Below, piece by piece: positions 52,001-62,809 of a stretch of DNA of 64,000 nucleotides (position 1 is its first letter; each line of letters begins with the position of its first letter). The DNA is taken from positions 102,501 through 166,500 of the forward strand of contig QVRM01002147.1 of assembly GCA_003439945.1 (NCBI GenBank), read 5' to 3'. Both the position numbers and the translations under genes were made by a program. The DNA is from Dermanyssus gallinae (lineage: Eukaryota > Arthropoda > Arachnida > Mesostigmata > Dermanyssidae). Below the pieces are notes generated by a model. It did no database searches and had not been told where the DNA came from. It worked only from the letters and a program-made list of their open reading frames with translations.

Positions 52001-54213
52001 GACCATAGCGGAATGGTGACTCACTGCTGTCATAAAAATATATTTAGCTCGGGTGTAGATGGTATCCCTGCCCTTCTAAGAGCTCTTCTTAATATGGCGT
52101 TGAGTTCCGCGTGTCTTGTAAGTCTGCCGAGACCTTTTAGACAGCTTAGCGGGTGTAGACTGTTCACAGTCAACAGATTAGCCGCATGGCAGACATAAAA
52201 AGGCTGGCAGACGAAGGCGCCAGCCCTAAGGGCTGACACCATACGGAAGGAGTTGGGGTCCAGCATAGTGCCAAGCTGGAGGATGGATAGCGCTTGGAGC
52301 CAGTCCCCGTAGAAGGAGTGTTAAGCCACTAAAAGACGACACGTTCTTTCGTTGATGTAAGGTCATCCATAATATCCCTTGATGATTTCTCACTTTTACA
52401 GCGTCGAGAAAATGTTGATTCACGTGCTCGTTCAGTGGGCCGGGGTCAAATTGGCTCCTCATCGTCGCATCTGCCCTTCCTCTAACTATTTTTGCATCTT
52501 CATTAGGAAGTGATTCCGCTAGAGAGCCAGATTGATTCAATAATGCAGCATAGCACACTGCGCCTCCGAAGACTATTGGAAGCCTTGCTATTTTCCATAA
52601 ACTCCTCTCTAAACTAATATTCAATACCTCACCCAGAATAACCTAATAGTTTCTTCATAAGCAGCAAGGTATTCGGTATATGTAAAAATAAGGTATGCTC
52701 GCAACATAGTTCAATCTTGGTGAACCACGGACGGGTGAGTGCATAGTTGCCAAACGCGGGCGAATTCTTACAAGGGCTTCACGTTTTGCACGAAGAACCC
52801 ATGGGATTATTTCACACATGACCGCAGCACCTAGAGCATTTGAATCATCCTGTATCGTTTCATTATTTCGGGAAATGTTTGTATAATTATTTGAATAGCT
52901 TTCTCTTGCTCTTGTGTATTGCCTCCTATGGCTGTGACCTCACACTTAGAAGCGTTGAGCGTCAGCCCTCCCGTTTCCTCGAACTCTATTTCTTCTGCTA
53001 AGACATCCACGGGACCACCCAGGATTGCATCATCCAGGTACCAGATGTTAAAGGGCTCTATAGACTTGACTACCAGCTCAGAGATGCCAAGACCAAACAG
53101 CGCTGGCCCTAGTGGATCTCGCTGTTCAATATCGGTTCTGGGCTCTATGGCTAGATCTGTAGTCCAGGCAAGGATTGACGGGTTTCCATAGCCCTGCCAC
53201 ACTATTGGTAGGAGTCTTGGAGCCTTCCTTTGTACCTCAGCAAATATTCTATCTCTTCTTATTGTGTTAAACGCATTTCGAAAGTCTGGTTTAGCTAGCA
53301 CTCTTGTCGGGCCCTCTGCCTGCCAAAAGGCACGCGTGGCATGCACCGTGGCTCCTGCTCCTCCTCATATGGCAACCTCAACTTGATGGGGAGAAACCGC
53401 TTTCACAATGGTATTTCTATTTACAGTCATGGAAATCTTAGAAGCCATTCTCGTAAAGCCAGTCCGCACGCAATGCACATCTAATTCAGTTATCCTGTTT
53501 TCTAAGGGCGGTTAGGCTAGGACCACAGAAAATCGGTAGACAAAATGACGACAAGGTACCATTAAGTACAATGGACACAAAGATACTCAGCTCGTTCAGT
53601 AGACGTTCTGAGGAGGGGGTCGTCTGGTCGTACATGTCACGTAGATGCCGAAAATGCAGACCCTCTAAACAGGCTCCAGTTGTGAATGAAAGAGATCTAA
53701 CGGCCTCATGGACGAAGTACCTCAATGTTATAGGCGACTGGTTATTGGAGCAGCTCTTAGTGCTCTTGGCAACTACATGGGTGTTTAATCCGCAGTTCGG
53801 ACAGTGTGCGCATCGTATATATTTATTTACACAGGGGTCGTGCGTGATTCAAGCTGTCTGTCAGCCCGAGATTAAGTTCCATACAATGCTTGTAGAAGCG
53901 ATACATTTAGTTCAAGCTGTAACTGATAATCCAGACCGAAGGTCGTTTTGACCAAAATTAAAAACTGAAACCGCATCACCGGTAGAACGGCATCGGCAGG
54001 TAGGCTACATTCGCGCAAGGTGAGCTCAGACATTTATTTATCTGTCTCATGTATGAGTTTGGCGTAAAGTAGCGATCGATTGCGCAATAATGCAAGGAAG
54101 TGAACTTTAAAGGTGAAGCGCAAACCACACTTACGTTGCATCGGTCGAACACGAGATACTTTCCCGCCTTTAGCCGCCGAAGCAGTCGAAGCCGATGTCG
54201 ACGAAGAAGACAT
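39960..54213 (-). CDS. giant coiled-coil protein, 3' end incomplete
   Basis: Seven coding exons on the - strand: 54213-54135, 50577-50211, 47618-47298, 47105-45815, 45636-44766, 44626-40528 and 40192-39960. They total about 7.26 kb (over 2,400 codons). Every junction is GT-AG. Phases from exon 2 onward agree only after allowing five one-base indels inside exons. The N-terminus is Ser/Thr/Pro-rich, then nearly continuous heptad coiled coil (for example LLEKITHIEGDSAQKLKELK and ARHLIKDLEEAKQILE), then a His/Gln-rich and Ala/Thr-rich region, and a last short coil after RIDPFDTIKQQK. No CAP-Gly, GRIP, kinesin or PACT domain is visible. It resembles golgins, CLIPs or Lava-lamp-like scaffolds only in general form, so no symbol is given. 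Introns hold LINE debris. Confidence 0.8.
40528..44626 (-). CDS. coiled-coil gene, exon 6 (4.1 kb, four frame breaks)
   Basis: Starts at TTTTCAG|GTATGAG and ends at CTCTCG|GTAAGC. Coiled coil runs from 44626 to about 41230. The reading frame shifts near 43243 (+1), 42275 (+1), 41772 (+2) and 41190 (+1). After the last shift it encodes EVDDEAAAWQSGEPHGPPRL, a His/Gln-rich stretch (about 41130-40975) and an Ala/Thr run with a Ser/Pro-rich region. The length is consistent with incoming phase 2 and outgoing phase 1 once the net two extra bases are removed. Confidence 0.75.
44766..45636 (-). CDS. coiled-coil gene, exon 5
   Basis: 871 bases, uninterrupted, between CTCCCAG|GAAAAC and AAGAG|GTAGGT. 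It encodes continuous heptads (KLNQRLRQAELENERLQNEF through QQLQDQLGKDEQKLKR) with one less charged segment, SLYEFLPQMAQIVLEE, in the middle. Confidence 0.9.
45649..45708. repeat. exact 30-bp tandem duplication in an intron
   Basis: The 30-bp unit starting GAGAAACAACGAAG and ending AATTCATAG is repeated twice with no difference, within the intron just upstream of exon 5. The duplication looks recent or assembly-derived. Confidence 0.9.
45815..47105 (-). CDS. coiled-coil gene, exon 4 (one frame break)
   Basis: Runs from TTTGCAG|GCGAGT to AACG|GTAAGG. Coiled coil contains a Ser-rich break (ESLASISSATSSSVSR, about 46770). The frame shifts by +1 near 46485, between ...CLTFEENN and QVLQRTVDELREQL. 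Without the shift the frame meets TGA a few codons later. Removing one base makes exon length agree with the flanking phases. Confidence 0.85.
47298..47618 (-). CDS. coiled-coil gene, exon 3
   Basis: 321 bases between AATATAG|GGAAGG and AAAT|GTACGT, uninterrupted. It encodes KVELEKRVNDFLASTEAQSL and further heptads. It enters and leaves in phase 1. Confidence 0.88.
47640..48235. other. intron of the coiled-coil gene, nothing specific
   Basis: AT-rich intronic sequence with short open frames only. Confidence 0.4.
48240..48560 (+). pseudogene. LINE reverse transcriptase fragment, intronic
   Basis: The + strand encodes FLDVQKTFDSAH (48312-48347), the catalytic motif A (F-D-x-x-K-A-F-D) of non-LTR reverse transcriptases. 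About 130 bases later it encodes GIPHRTSLS (48475-48501), a decayed GIPQGSVLS box. Internal stops and a missing middle show it is dead. It is antisense to the host gene. Confidence 0.5.
48618..48651. repeat. (TA)n microsatellite
   Basis: About 16 uninterrupted units; further TA tracts at 48888-48900 and 48999-49033 flank the small ORF at 49047. Confidence 0.9.
49047..49304 (+). CDS. small ORF, 85 aa, with possible membrane segment, unrecognised
   Basis: An ATG-initiated + frame inside an intron of the coiled-coil gene. Residues about 13-36 (ILSCLLHLTETAAVMTSTCY...) are fairly hydrophobic. The rest is charged (VQIDEEMNRKRFDQRLMATK) and ends HKQPEKPGRILPR. A donor-like AAG|GTAAAA overlaps the stop, so it might be a first exon; splicing to the open segment at 49488 would be out of phase. 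It could be chance. Confidence 0.25.
   Translation: MAKQAATTSRATILSCLLHLTETAAVMTSTCYYSYCLYRRATDATEVQIDEEMNRKRFDQRLMATKLGVQYAHKQPEKPGRILPR
50211..50577 (-). CDS. coiled-coil gene, exon 2
   Basis: Runs from TTTGCAG|GCGCTG to AACG|GTGAGT. The 3' half encodes the first coil (LCAEQAAQLRELESHMAELR) preceded by a Ser-rich and QQQQQ stretch. From the exon 1 phase the first part reads AAIPRPVGTLTGATSSSARP instead, which is also low-complexity and protein-like. A +1 shift near 50500 would connect the two readings. Confidence 0.78.
50640..52025. other. intron of the coiled-coil gene, no gene recognised
   Basis: AT-rich sequence. Short - and + open frames near 51050-51320 and 51630-51990 have no motif. 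Confidence 0.35.
52030..53725 (-). pseudogene. non-LTR retrotransposon (YLDD-type LINE family), best copy
   Basis: On the - strand, in order: LEGLHFRHLRDM and IVLNGTLSSF...PSLTALRK (53690-53495); a reverse transcriptase core with KPDFRNAFNTI, QRDPLGPALF and the active site NIWYLDDAILGG (53346-52831); then, after frame breaks, WLQALSILQLGTMLDPNSFR (about 52300-52240); and LSCLKGLGRLTRHAELN with RRALRRAGIPSTPE (52130-52045). Active-site YLDD replaces the more common YADD/FADD. At least three frame changes and an in-frame stop near 53368 make it inactive. The 3' part seen in the 5.4-kb copy is missing. It sits in the 3.6-kb intron of the coiled-coil gene, same strand. Confidence 0.75.
54135..54213 (-). 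CDS. coiled-coil gene, first coding exon
   Basis: The exon begins after TTTACAG at 54216 with GCAATG, a reasonable start context. It encodes MSSSSTSASTASAAKGGKVS then RVRPMQ, and ends at the consensus donor AAC|GTAAGT in phase 1. The acceptor implies an upstream non-coding exon not located here. The 3.6-kb intron to exon 2 holds a LINE copy in the same orientation. Confidence 0.6.
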
Positions 54214-54216
54214 TGC

Positions 54217-54395
54217 CTGTAAATATTCACCGCCATATAAGCCGGAATATTAGAAAGATTCGATCGTTTTCAATAAAACCGTATGTCTACAAACTTCAAT
54301 CGCTGCACAATTATGTGCTTGCATACACACGTACATGGAACGTTAAACACATATGCAACCATAATTAGCGCATAATAGCGCACCCTTAGACGTCG

Positions 54396-54436
<41 letters not shown>

Positions 54437-55572
54437 AAGTTTAAGTAAAACGAGCGTTTGATATATTTCATTGTTTAAAACAGCTACATAAACGTCACCT
54501 CAACTCCTGGTTATATATATATAGGAGAGTCATGCACTTAAAATTAAAAATTACCTTTTTTTATTGGGGGTGTTCTTTTTTAGCATGTTTATGTTCTTAT
54601 GTATAATAACTTACACTAAAATTTGCAAGTAAAAAATCGCTTTGAAAGAACATGTGCCGAAATTCAATTCGCAAAAAGTGTACACGTTTTAAATTCAGCA
54701 AAACTTTAACAATTAATAGTAATTCACTTAACTAGTGACGTTCAAACAAGTGTGGATAGACGTTCATGCAGATTGCTTAGGGGTAGTTTGCACTCTTCTG
54801 TTCACAATGTAAAATAAGACATCGCGTAAAAAATGCAACTTAGCTAAAATCTTGTACGCAAAGTACATGCAGAACCATAGTTATGTACGTATGTGTTACA
54901 GACGTATAAACATATATATATATACATATACCTATAGGGTAGATCATTCGAAAAACTTGCACATATCGGTGTAGATATATAGACTATTATTACAGGACGG
55001 CGTAAGTCGACGGGCGTCGGAAGGCGCCACGCTTCGTTATTTGCAGTATTCGCGACGGCTTCCAGCGAATATTGCTAGTAATCTATCTTGCTTCGTTCAT
55101 TTCGCTTCTCTGGGGCGAGCTTAGATTCCCATGGGGGCAACATCGTTCCCAGAGATAGTCAGGTCCCAAGTAAATGACCCCAATTGGTTAGACTAACTAC
55201 GCCATTATCATAACGTAATAATCTGTGTGTGAACAAATATTTTAAACAAAAATTAACTGATAACAGGAAAACGGTTCATTCACGCTCACAATTAAGTTAA
55301 TACAATACAGTAATAATAATAATATTATAGGGCATATCATATCTTTCGATATATATATATAACAGATATATCATCGATGATTATATCTATTTGCTTGATT
55401 TTTTTTACAAAAAAAAATTTTACATGTTGTTAATTATTTATTCATTGGGATCAATCATTCACCTGTCGGACCAAGAACATTTGGTGTCCCTGCGAACGTG
55501 TGATTTTATTTATTATTTATATAAGTTTCGTTAATGTTAGCAAACTTGTTTTTTTGAGTGGACAATTGTCTC

Positions 55573-55609
<37 letters not shown>

Positions 55610-56580
55610 CAAATATGTATCGCAAACGCTTTATGCATTTTATTATTGGACGACGCTGGGCTGTAGCCAACTAGGCCGGATTGCACGCCATGCAATTTGT
55701 GTGTAGAAACAAGCAAGAATACATTTGTGTAGGTCAATTGGCGCTACACCAAGCCTCAAACCAACGAGCACCACATCAACCAGCAGCGAGTCACTTAGAG
55801 GCAGAATTTGTCACCCATGTAAATAGGTCTCTTTTTTTTTGTTTAGAAGCGCGCGCAAGGAATGTTGAAGTAGAACTGCTCTCAGTAAGAGCCAGCAAAT
55901 AAGTAAGTACGTACGTACTAGAAAGTCAAACGGTAGAGCAGCAGTGAGCTTGCGCCACCACATAGCCGCAACAACAACCGTCATACCATATACTATGACT
56001 AGTGATTATTAGCTATATATTAGTAGTAGTAATAGTAGTAGTCGTAGGTATCGTAAGTAGTGTGCAGCGGCGAAGCAATCAGCGAACGTAGTTCTTTCTG
56101 ATGAAACGACCGTTATCACATGTCACGAACACGAAAACTGACCACAGCAAAAGTTTATCAGTCAATGTTTGAAGCAATGCGTAACCAATGCCCCATTGGT
56201 GGGAAGGGGGAGCGGGAAGGATCGCACCGGATCAATCCACTCGCACCGTGGGGCTACCGCAACGTATCGCAAACAACTTAACGATTAAGAATGAAGAAAT
56301 TAACTGATAACTAGTGAAAACGGTTCATTCATCACAATTGTAAGAACTCAACAGTACTACTACTACTACTACTAATAATAGTTAGTATCAACAGCCATAT
56401 CAGGAATGTCCCAATTCTTGGGCACCGGCAGGATTATATTATGTAAACGAGGATTAAGAAATTACTCGGCATGAACGGTTGATGATGGTGTACTACTGCT
56501 GCGTAACGTTATCGACCGGCTTATCCGACCCGTTGTTTTTTAAACCAATTTTTATCCCTTACGGTAAGGCATATATATAT
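54217..56580. other. upstream of the coiled-coil start codon, no exon identified
   Basis: AT-rich, with (TA)n tracts at 54399-54430 and 55577-55606. The untranslated first exon(s) implied by the acceptor at 54217-54218 should lie here or farther up, but cannot be located from sequence alone. Confidence 0.35.
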
Positions 56581-56587
56581 ATATAGA

Positions 56588-56623
56588 ATATATATGTACC
56601 CAACGCATGAATAGTATGTGCTG

Positions 56624-56692
<69 letters not shown>

Positions 56693-56740
56693 TGATTTAT
56701 TAAAACTGCACATACTATCAATGCGTTGGGTACATATATA
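56588..56740. repeat. inverted repeat around a (TA)n core
   Basis: Arms of about 43 bp (56588-56630 and 56697-56740), centred on TGTACCCAACGCAT...AGTATGTGC, are reverse complements with two or three mismatches. They flank a (TA)n tract at 56629-56689. The unit could be a small MITE or a cruciform-forming palindrome. Confidence 0.85.
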
Positions 56741-56744
56741 TATA

Positions 56745-57965
56745 TATATATATATGTAAAATACGACAAGCGCAACGCTAGTAATTTTGCTTTCATCGTG
56801 TCCATAAACGAATAATCACGAAATGTGAGGCACGTATCTGCAGTAGACTTATATCATTATTTTGATATTTTATCTTCACTTGTAGCATGTGCTGTGTCTG
56901 TTGCCTCGCGCTCTTGTTTCCTTTTTTTTCCAACATATGTACATGTACAATTTTAGCAGTTCTGTGTAGTTAGCTGCCAATAGCCTATCATCTATACGTT
57001 CACCAACCGATAGTCGATAATTCGCTTAAAGTGCTGCTGCTGCTGCTGTTGTCCTTGCTGCCGCTGCTCTAGCAATAGCAATTTTGCCTCATCTACGGCG
57101 AACAACCACGACATCGATCCGGACACATGAGTCGTCCGGGCACCAACAGCTGCAGCATCAAGGAGCGATGTCGTCGGATTATTGGACCCATCGTTGGAAT
57201 ATATACATATATACAATGTAGCTAGCTGTTCGAGCAATCATTCCAACGCGCCGGTATTTGTTGTTGTAGTCGTGTTGATGATGATGCGAGCAGAGCATGG
57301 AAACGCGTCACGGGAAAGAGAGAATCAAGGGATATATATATATACATCTATAGGTCTATATATATATATATATATATATAGCAAAGGAAAGGCAGAAATG
57401 CATAGTAAAAGAAAGAGAAAACACAAGCAAGCGAGGGAGGGCAAGCGAAGGGAGCTTCGGGTGTATCACCGTTGAGCCGAATAAGAGTAGTCATCAACGC
57501 GTGTCAAGGTTATAGCCACATCATCTGATTAAATTGCCTGTCTGCCTGCCAGAGTCCAAGTCGTCGCCCGCTAGATAGCTAGCTAGCTAGCTCGGTTCGT
57601 GTCGTGGCCGCGAGTGTCGCCAGCATTAGCAATAAGAGCGCCTAGCAGAGCAACCGCAACAACAACAACTACAACAACCGCAACAACAATCGCAACAACC
57701 GCAACAACAATCGCAACAAGAGCTACAACAATGACAATACCTGCTGCTGCTAACACGGACTGATTCTCTTTGCTAACGCCCGCTCTGAAGCATCAAGTAC
57801 TGTTCTGTCGTCTACTCCTATGATACTATTACTAGTCCAGAAATGAAAATTCCATCTTTCGTCCATTCGATAGACAGGTTGTGTGGCTGGTTTGATTCTA
57901 GTGGTTAATTATTACAATGAGTAGTCTTCCTTACACAGTTTGGACTATATGAATACACACTTTTG
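56745..57965. other. intergenic, no gene recognised
   Basis: Includes a CAG/CTG run near 57030-57060, a (TA)n tract at 57358-57380 and a CAA-rich stretch at 57655-57730. Confidence 0.35.
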
Positions 57966-57967
57966 GG

Positions 57968-57968
<1 letters not shown>

Positions 57969-58055
<87 letters not shown>
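57969..58055. repeat. (TA)n microsatellite, longest in window
   Basis: About 43 units, almost uninterrupted. Confidence 0.95.
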
Positions 58056-58059
<4 letters not shown>

Positions 58060-58061
<2 letters not shown>

Positions 58062-59389
58062 AATTCTTGGAAACAATCGCCATTACTGTGATTGCTGATT
58101 GACTGCACAGTTTCTCTACTCTCACTCACAGACTATCTCTTCAACACTGGCAGGGCAAAAAAACTAGCCATTATGCCAGTGTTCACTTAACCTGAGGTCT
58201 GGGTGGGCAGATCGCATACTGATCTCCGCGCTCTCGGATTACACGTGTCCACTTTTCACTTCGGCAAACTATATACTACTACTACTACTAGAAGCAAAAC
58301 GGACACGTGATAGGTATCATAAACTTGAAGCACCCGCTTGGCATCGGACTGTTTTGATCATTTTCCATTCAACGAACAATAGACCTTTATCGCACCTATC
58401 TTCATGCATGAAAATAGAGTTATATACTGTTAGCTAATTGAGTATTCGTCAACATTGTGACAATTTATACCATCTATTATACGATATCGCTAACCACTGT
58501 GCGAGGGTAGAGTCTAGATCACAGCTGTCCACCTTACCACAACCAATTAATGATATACGAGTCTCTATAGTATATATATATATATATATCCGCTCAATTT
58601 TATATATATATATATATATATATTGCAGATGGGTGGCACGGTAAGCACACATTTGTTGTGTGATGTAGCCGTTATTGTTGTTTTTATGGACGGGTTTTTG
58701 TTGTCGTCAACTGGTGGTCCACAAACAGTAGACCAGAAGTGGCTGACCTTAACTGTTGGCCTGATTGTCGGCCAACCTGTTTGTCTTTGCCTCTATTAGC
58801 GTCGTTGTCGCAGGGATCGACCTTTTTTTAGTTTTAGTCAGGCGTCGGGCGCCCAATGAATGAATGACTCGAGGGAAGCAAAGAGAGAAACTTCCACAGT
58901 CGCTCCGGCATATGGTCAACACACTGGCTGCCTCGACAGACTTATAGATTTACTGACCTAGGCCGATCAATGGTATAATAGCTGCAAGTGCCAACATGAT
59001 CGGTTTATCTACGGAACTGCATATTACACGACTTCGTTATACAAAAATGCCACGGCCATAAAAACAATATTAATTAAATAATAATTTTAAAAAATGATAA
59101 TAATAATGATAATAATAATAAAAAATAATAATAATAATAACATTTAACAATGATTTCCTATTATATTTACATAACAGCTACAATAATAATAACAATAATA
59201 TCAGCAAAAGCAGCGACAGCAACAACAATAACAGCAACAAAATCTCGTACTGGACGAGTGCTACTGCCACCAGCAGTGCATTAACATATTAACCTGTAAC
59301 AATAAACCTCAGTACGAATAGGAAGTACATATAGAAGCACAATTTCGCAGACAAAAGACTGGTAGTACAAACGTAGCGGGACGGAATTA

Positions 59390-59435
<46 letters not shown>

Positions 59436-60427
59436 GTAAGCAAAATTAACAATGAAAAATCGGCGTTTGTCCTCTCATCTATTTAGCGAGGCCACCAGAC
59501 GCATCAGTCAAACGCAGCATGAAATGCAAGTACTACCACGATTGCTGGTTTCCCTCCATATTTTTCCCACTCACTCGTCTAGTAAGTGTTGATAGCCTTA
59601 TGGTATTCGGAAGAAACTGGACACGCTAAACAGCAAGTATGTTGGCGTCGAGTCAATATAATGAATATAAACTTTAGGCTACATACATAATCTTTTACGT
59701 GCAAATTAAGCGCATCGAGACTTGATCGGGCAGTAGACGATAGATAGACAGTAGGCAATAGACAACATTGTGCTGTATGATGCTTTTCGCCGACACAACA
59801 GCTGGACTCGACTCACATAACAGCTGTCCCCGGTAAACGTGCAACAGCTGCAAGCGTGTACCTGGCACATCGCGTTCTCGAAACGAATCACCCCACAAGC
59901 CGTCGTCGCTACAATGAACTGTCACTCTAACGACCTTCGCAAAACAGGAGGGGGGGGGGGGCGAAGTCTAGCGGATGAACAATGTTGAATGCTTAATAAA
60001 GGTAAATGTGATTTAAAAAAAAGTAAACTTATTAACACAAAAACAACACACAACACGTACCGATCGTAGGTGCCCTATAGGCAAGTAGGAGCTATAGTGT
60101 GACCGTCCACTGTGTGAGCGTTTTGGCGTCCTGTTGTCCTGTTAGGTAGGAGATTTGTCGAGGGGGCGGCACAGCAACGAATCTACGAGTCCTCGATCAC
60201 CGTGGGGGGGGGTCAGCTTCGACGAGGACGCCGCTCCTCGAAGTCTCAGCTCGGCTCAATTCAACTGTCACCAACTTAACTTCACCTGCTGCTGCTGCTG
60301 TTGTTGCTGCTGCTGACCAACGAATGCTGGCTCTGCCCTTGAACAACAACTTCACAGCGGGTCACAACACACTTCAGAGCCAGGATGAGGATCACACTTC
60401 AGTAGTGGGGCGCACGCGTGAATCCAC
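58060..60427. other. intergenic, no gene recognised
   Basis: Short open frames only. (TA)n tracts at 58571-58590, 58602-58622 and 59396-59431; AAT/ATA-rich stretch at 59070-59210. Confidence 0.35.
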
Positions 60428-60499
60428 CTGGTCGTGCCCTGACGACGAGATCACGGCCAACGCGCTCGCGCCGTTGCAAACATCGTTGTCTTCCGACAT
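60428..60499 (-). CDS. candidate alternative first exon, unrecognised
   Basis: On the - strand an ATG opens a short frame encoding MSEDNDVCNGASALAVISSS then GHDQ, ending at a CAG|GTGGAT donor of moderate quality in phase 0, with an in-frame stop 12 codons later. Phase 0 matches the coil frame of exon 2 (50577), so it could be an alternative start exon of the coiled-coil gene, but nothing proves this. Confidence 0.15.
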
Positions 60500-60653
60500 A
60501 GACTGATCTCACTTCACTCACTCACGAACGAACTCGACGGGAACTCGAATAGCCGGGCCGGCGTACCAGCGGAAAATCCGAGTCGGACGGCGGGAAACCC
60601 GCATCCCGATCAATGAGTTGCCTAACCACAATAACGTGAATTCATCTTTCTAT

Positions 60654-60655
<2 letters not shown>

Positions 60656-60701
<46 letters not shown>

Positions 60702-60702
60702 G
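60656..60702. repeat. (TA)n microsatellite
   Basis: About 20 units with one G interruption. Confidence 0.9.
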
Positions 60703-61208
60703 TGACGTCTATGCTACGTTGTTTCACTAACCATGAAAGCTCAGATGGCTTGGCTATGTTTATTACCTGATCCGACACGGGGACTACAGCCGCCGTGGCA
60801 AAAGTGGTAAATTTACTAGGTTGCAAATAATTCATTCATTGTACTTCTGTAGTGGTTGGTATTGGTGGTACCTTTCACTTTCTCTCGCGCGCTCTCTCTC
60901 TCTCTCTCTCTGCTATTCTCTATGCTCCTAGTGCACTGTTGCCCACGCAATGAGCTGCTCTTCAAACAAGCCTTCTTCTTGAACAGCTTCGATCAGTTCA
61001 CCGCAAACCGTGATCGTCATCTTGGTTGTCGTTGTTGTTATTGTTGCTGCTGCTGCTGTCGTTATTATCATGCTTATCACACGTTTCTGATCCGTAGAGA
61101 TGGAAAAATAGACAAATCAACAGATAGATAGGTAATCAGTGGTTCTCCAACAGCTGTGGAGTAGTTGGTTGTGAAGGTGATATTCGATTGTGTTGCGGCT
61201 AGCTAACA

Positions 61209-61210
<2 letters not shown>

Positions 61211-61289
<79 letters not shown>
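61211..61289. repeat. (TA)n microsatellite
   Basis: About 39 uninterrupted units. Confidence 0.95.
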
Positions 61290-61291
<2 letters not shown>

Positions 61292-62772
61292 ATATAGCTG
61301 CCTTGTGAAAGCACCGCCTCATTCTTCGATCGTTCGATCATTCCTATTTGAACTTGACGCAGCAGCGGCAGCAGCAAGCATACACAGAACAAAGACTAAA
61401 TAACTAATCAGGCAGCCAGTCAACAAATAAATAAATGAATAATTACTATATCACTTCGAGATGCTAAGCTTCCTCATTCCGTATTCTGCCACAACAGACA
61501 GCGGATTGACTTCTTAGACGAAGACGAGCATCAGCATGTTGTTGGTGGTATCGGCAAGGGCACGGAGGGAAATAGCCAAAATCACAGTGACCACAGCGGT
61601 GGTAGAGATTCGTACCGTGGCTCATCTCGCTTGCTCCGATTGGCTCGCGTGAAGCTCATAGAGCAATTTGAGGGATTGTCGATGACGTTGAAGCTCGTCT
61701 TCGTCGTCGTTGTCATCGGTGGCAGCGGCGGCTTATTATGATGAAGGCTACTATTATTCTTATTACTGTTGTTGTTGTTATTTTGACGTCACCTGCTGCT
61801 AAACTAAGGGCAACCCGAATCACTCACTGGTGGCGACGAGGTGCTGCGTGTCGTCTGGCACGGTACGGTAAGCCAGCAGACACTTGACACAAGCACCTCG
61901 AAACACCTCGAACTAGACAAGCTAGATGAGATATAGACTCACCTCATTTCACCTCACCTCACACTCACAGCCTCACTCACACGACGCGCTCTAACAGGGA
62001 GGGAACGAGAGAGACCCTTAGAGAACAACGAAGCAGGCACACAACATACAGTAGAGAGACGCACGCGACTTCACGCGACTCACCGAGTTCGCGCAGACGC
62101 ATTGCTCACACGTAAACAGCATCGTTCGAACAAGAACTACCCCCGCCGGCCGCGGCCGTTCGTACAGCAGTATTCTTGTTCATCTTTTGTGGACGATGAT
62201 TTTTTTCTTCGAATCACACTTCACCATCTCCATCGTCATCATCTTTGTTCACGCACGATTGTTGCAGCTGAAGTTTCAACTGAGCCTCGACCCAGATGGC
62301 ATTTCGCATCGGACATTTGTTTATATCTCATCATTTCTCCTCTTCCACGCTCCACCACCGCCATCATCATGACCATCATCATCATCATCATCATGGTTTT
62401 TATCATCATCATCATCATCATTTTCATCGCCAACATCATCAACACGACTGATCGACTACTACCTTTACTCACCTTTTAACATATCTACATAAACAAACTC
62501 TCACGCAAACAACTCCTTCACCACTCCACTGTGTTTTCAATTTGACACAAAGCCATAGAGCCACACACAGAGTCACGGATACAGCAGATGTCTGTTTTGG
62601 GCGCTCACCGACAGCCAATACAGCCATCAACAATAACACCTCAAATCGTGACCTTGTTGTTGTTTTCGTTCCGTAACATATGAGTAGCATGATTGTGTTC
62701 ATGAGCTGTTATTGTTGCGTAGTGATGAAAGTTTAACAGAGCCAAGATGTTTGTTTGAGTTGTTTGGAGATA

Positions 62773-62809
<37 letters not shown>

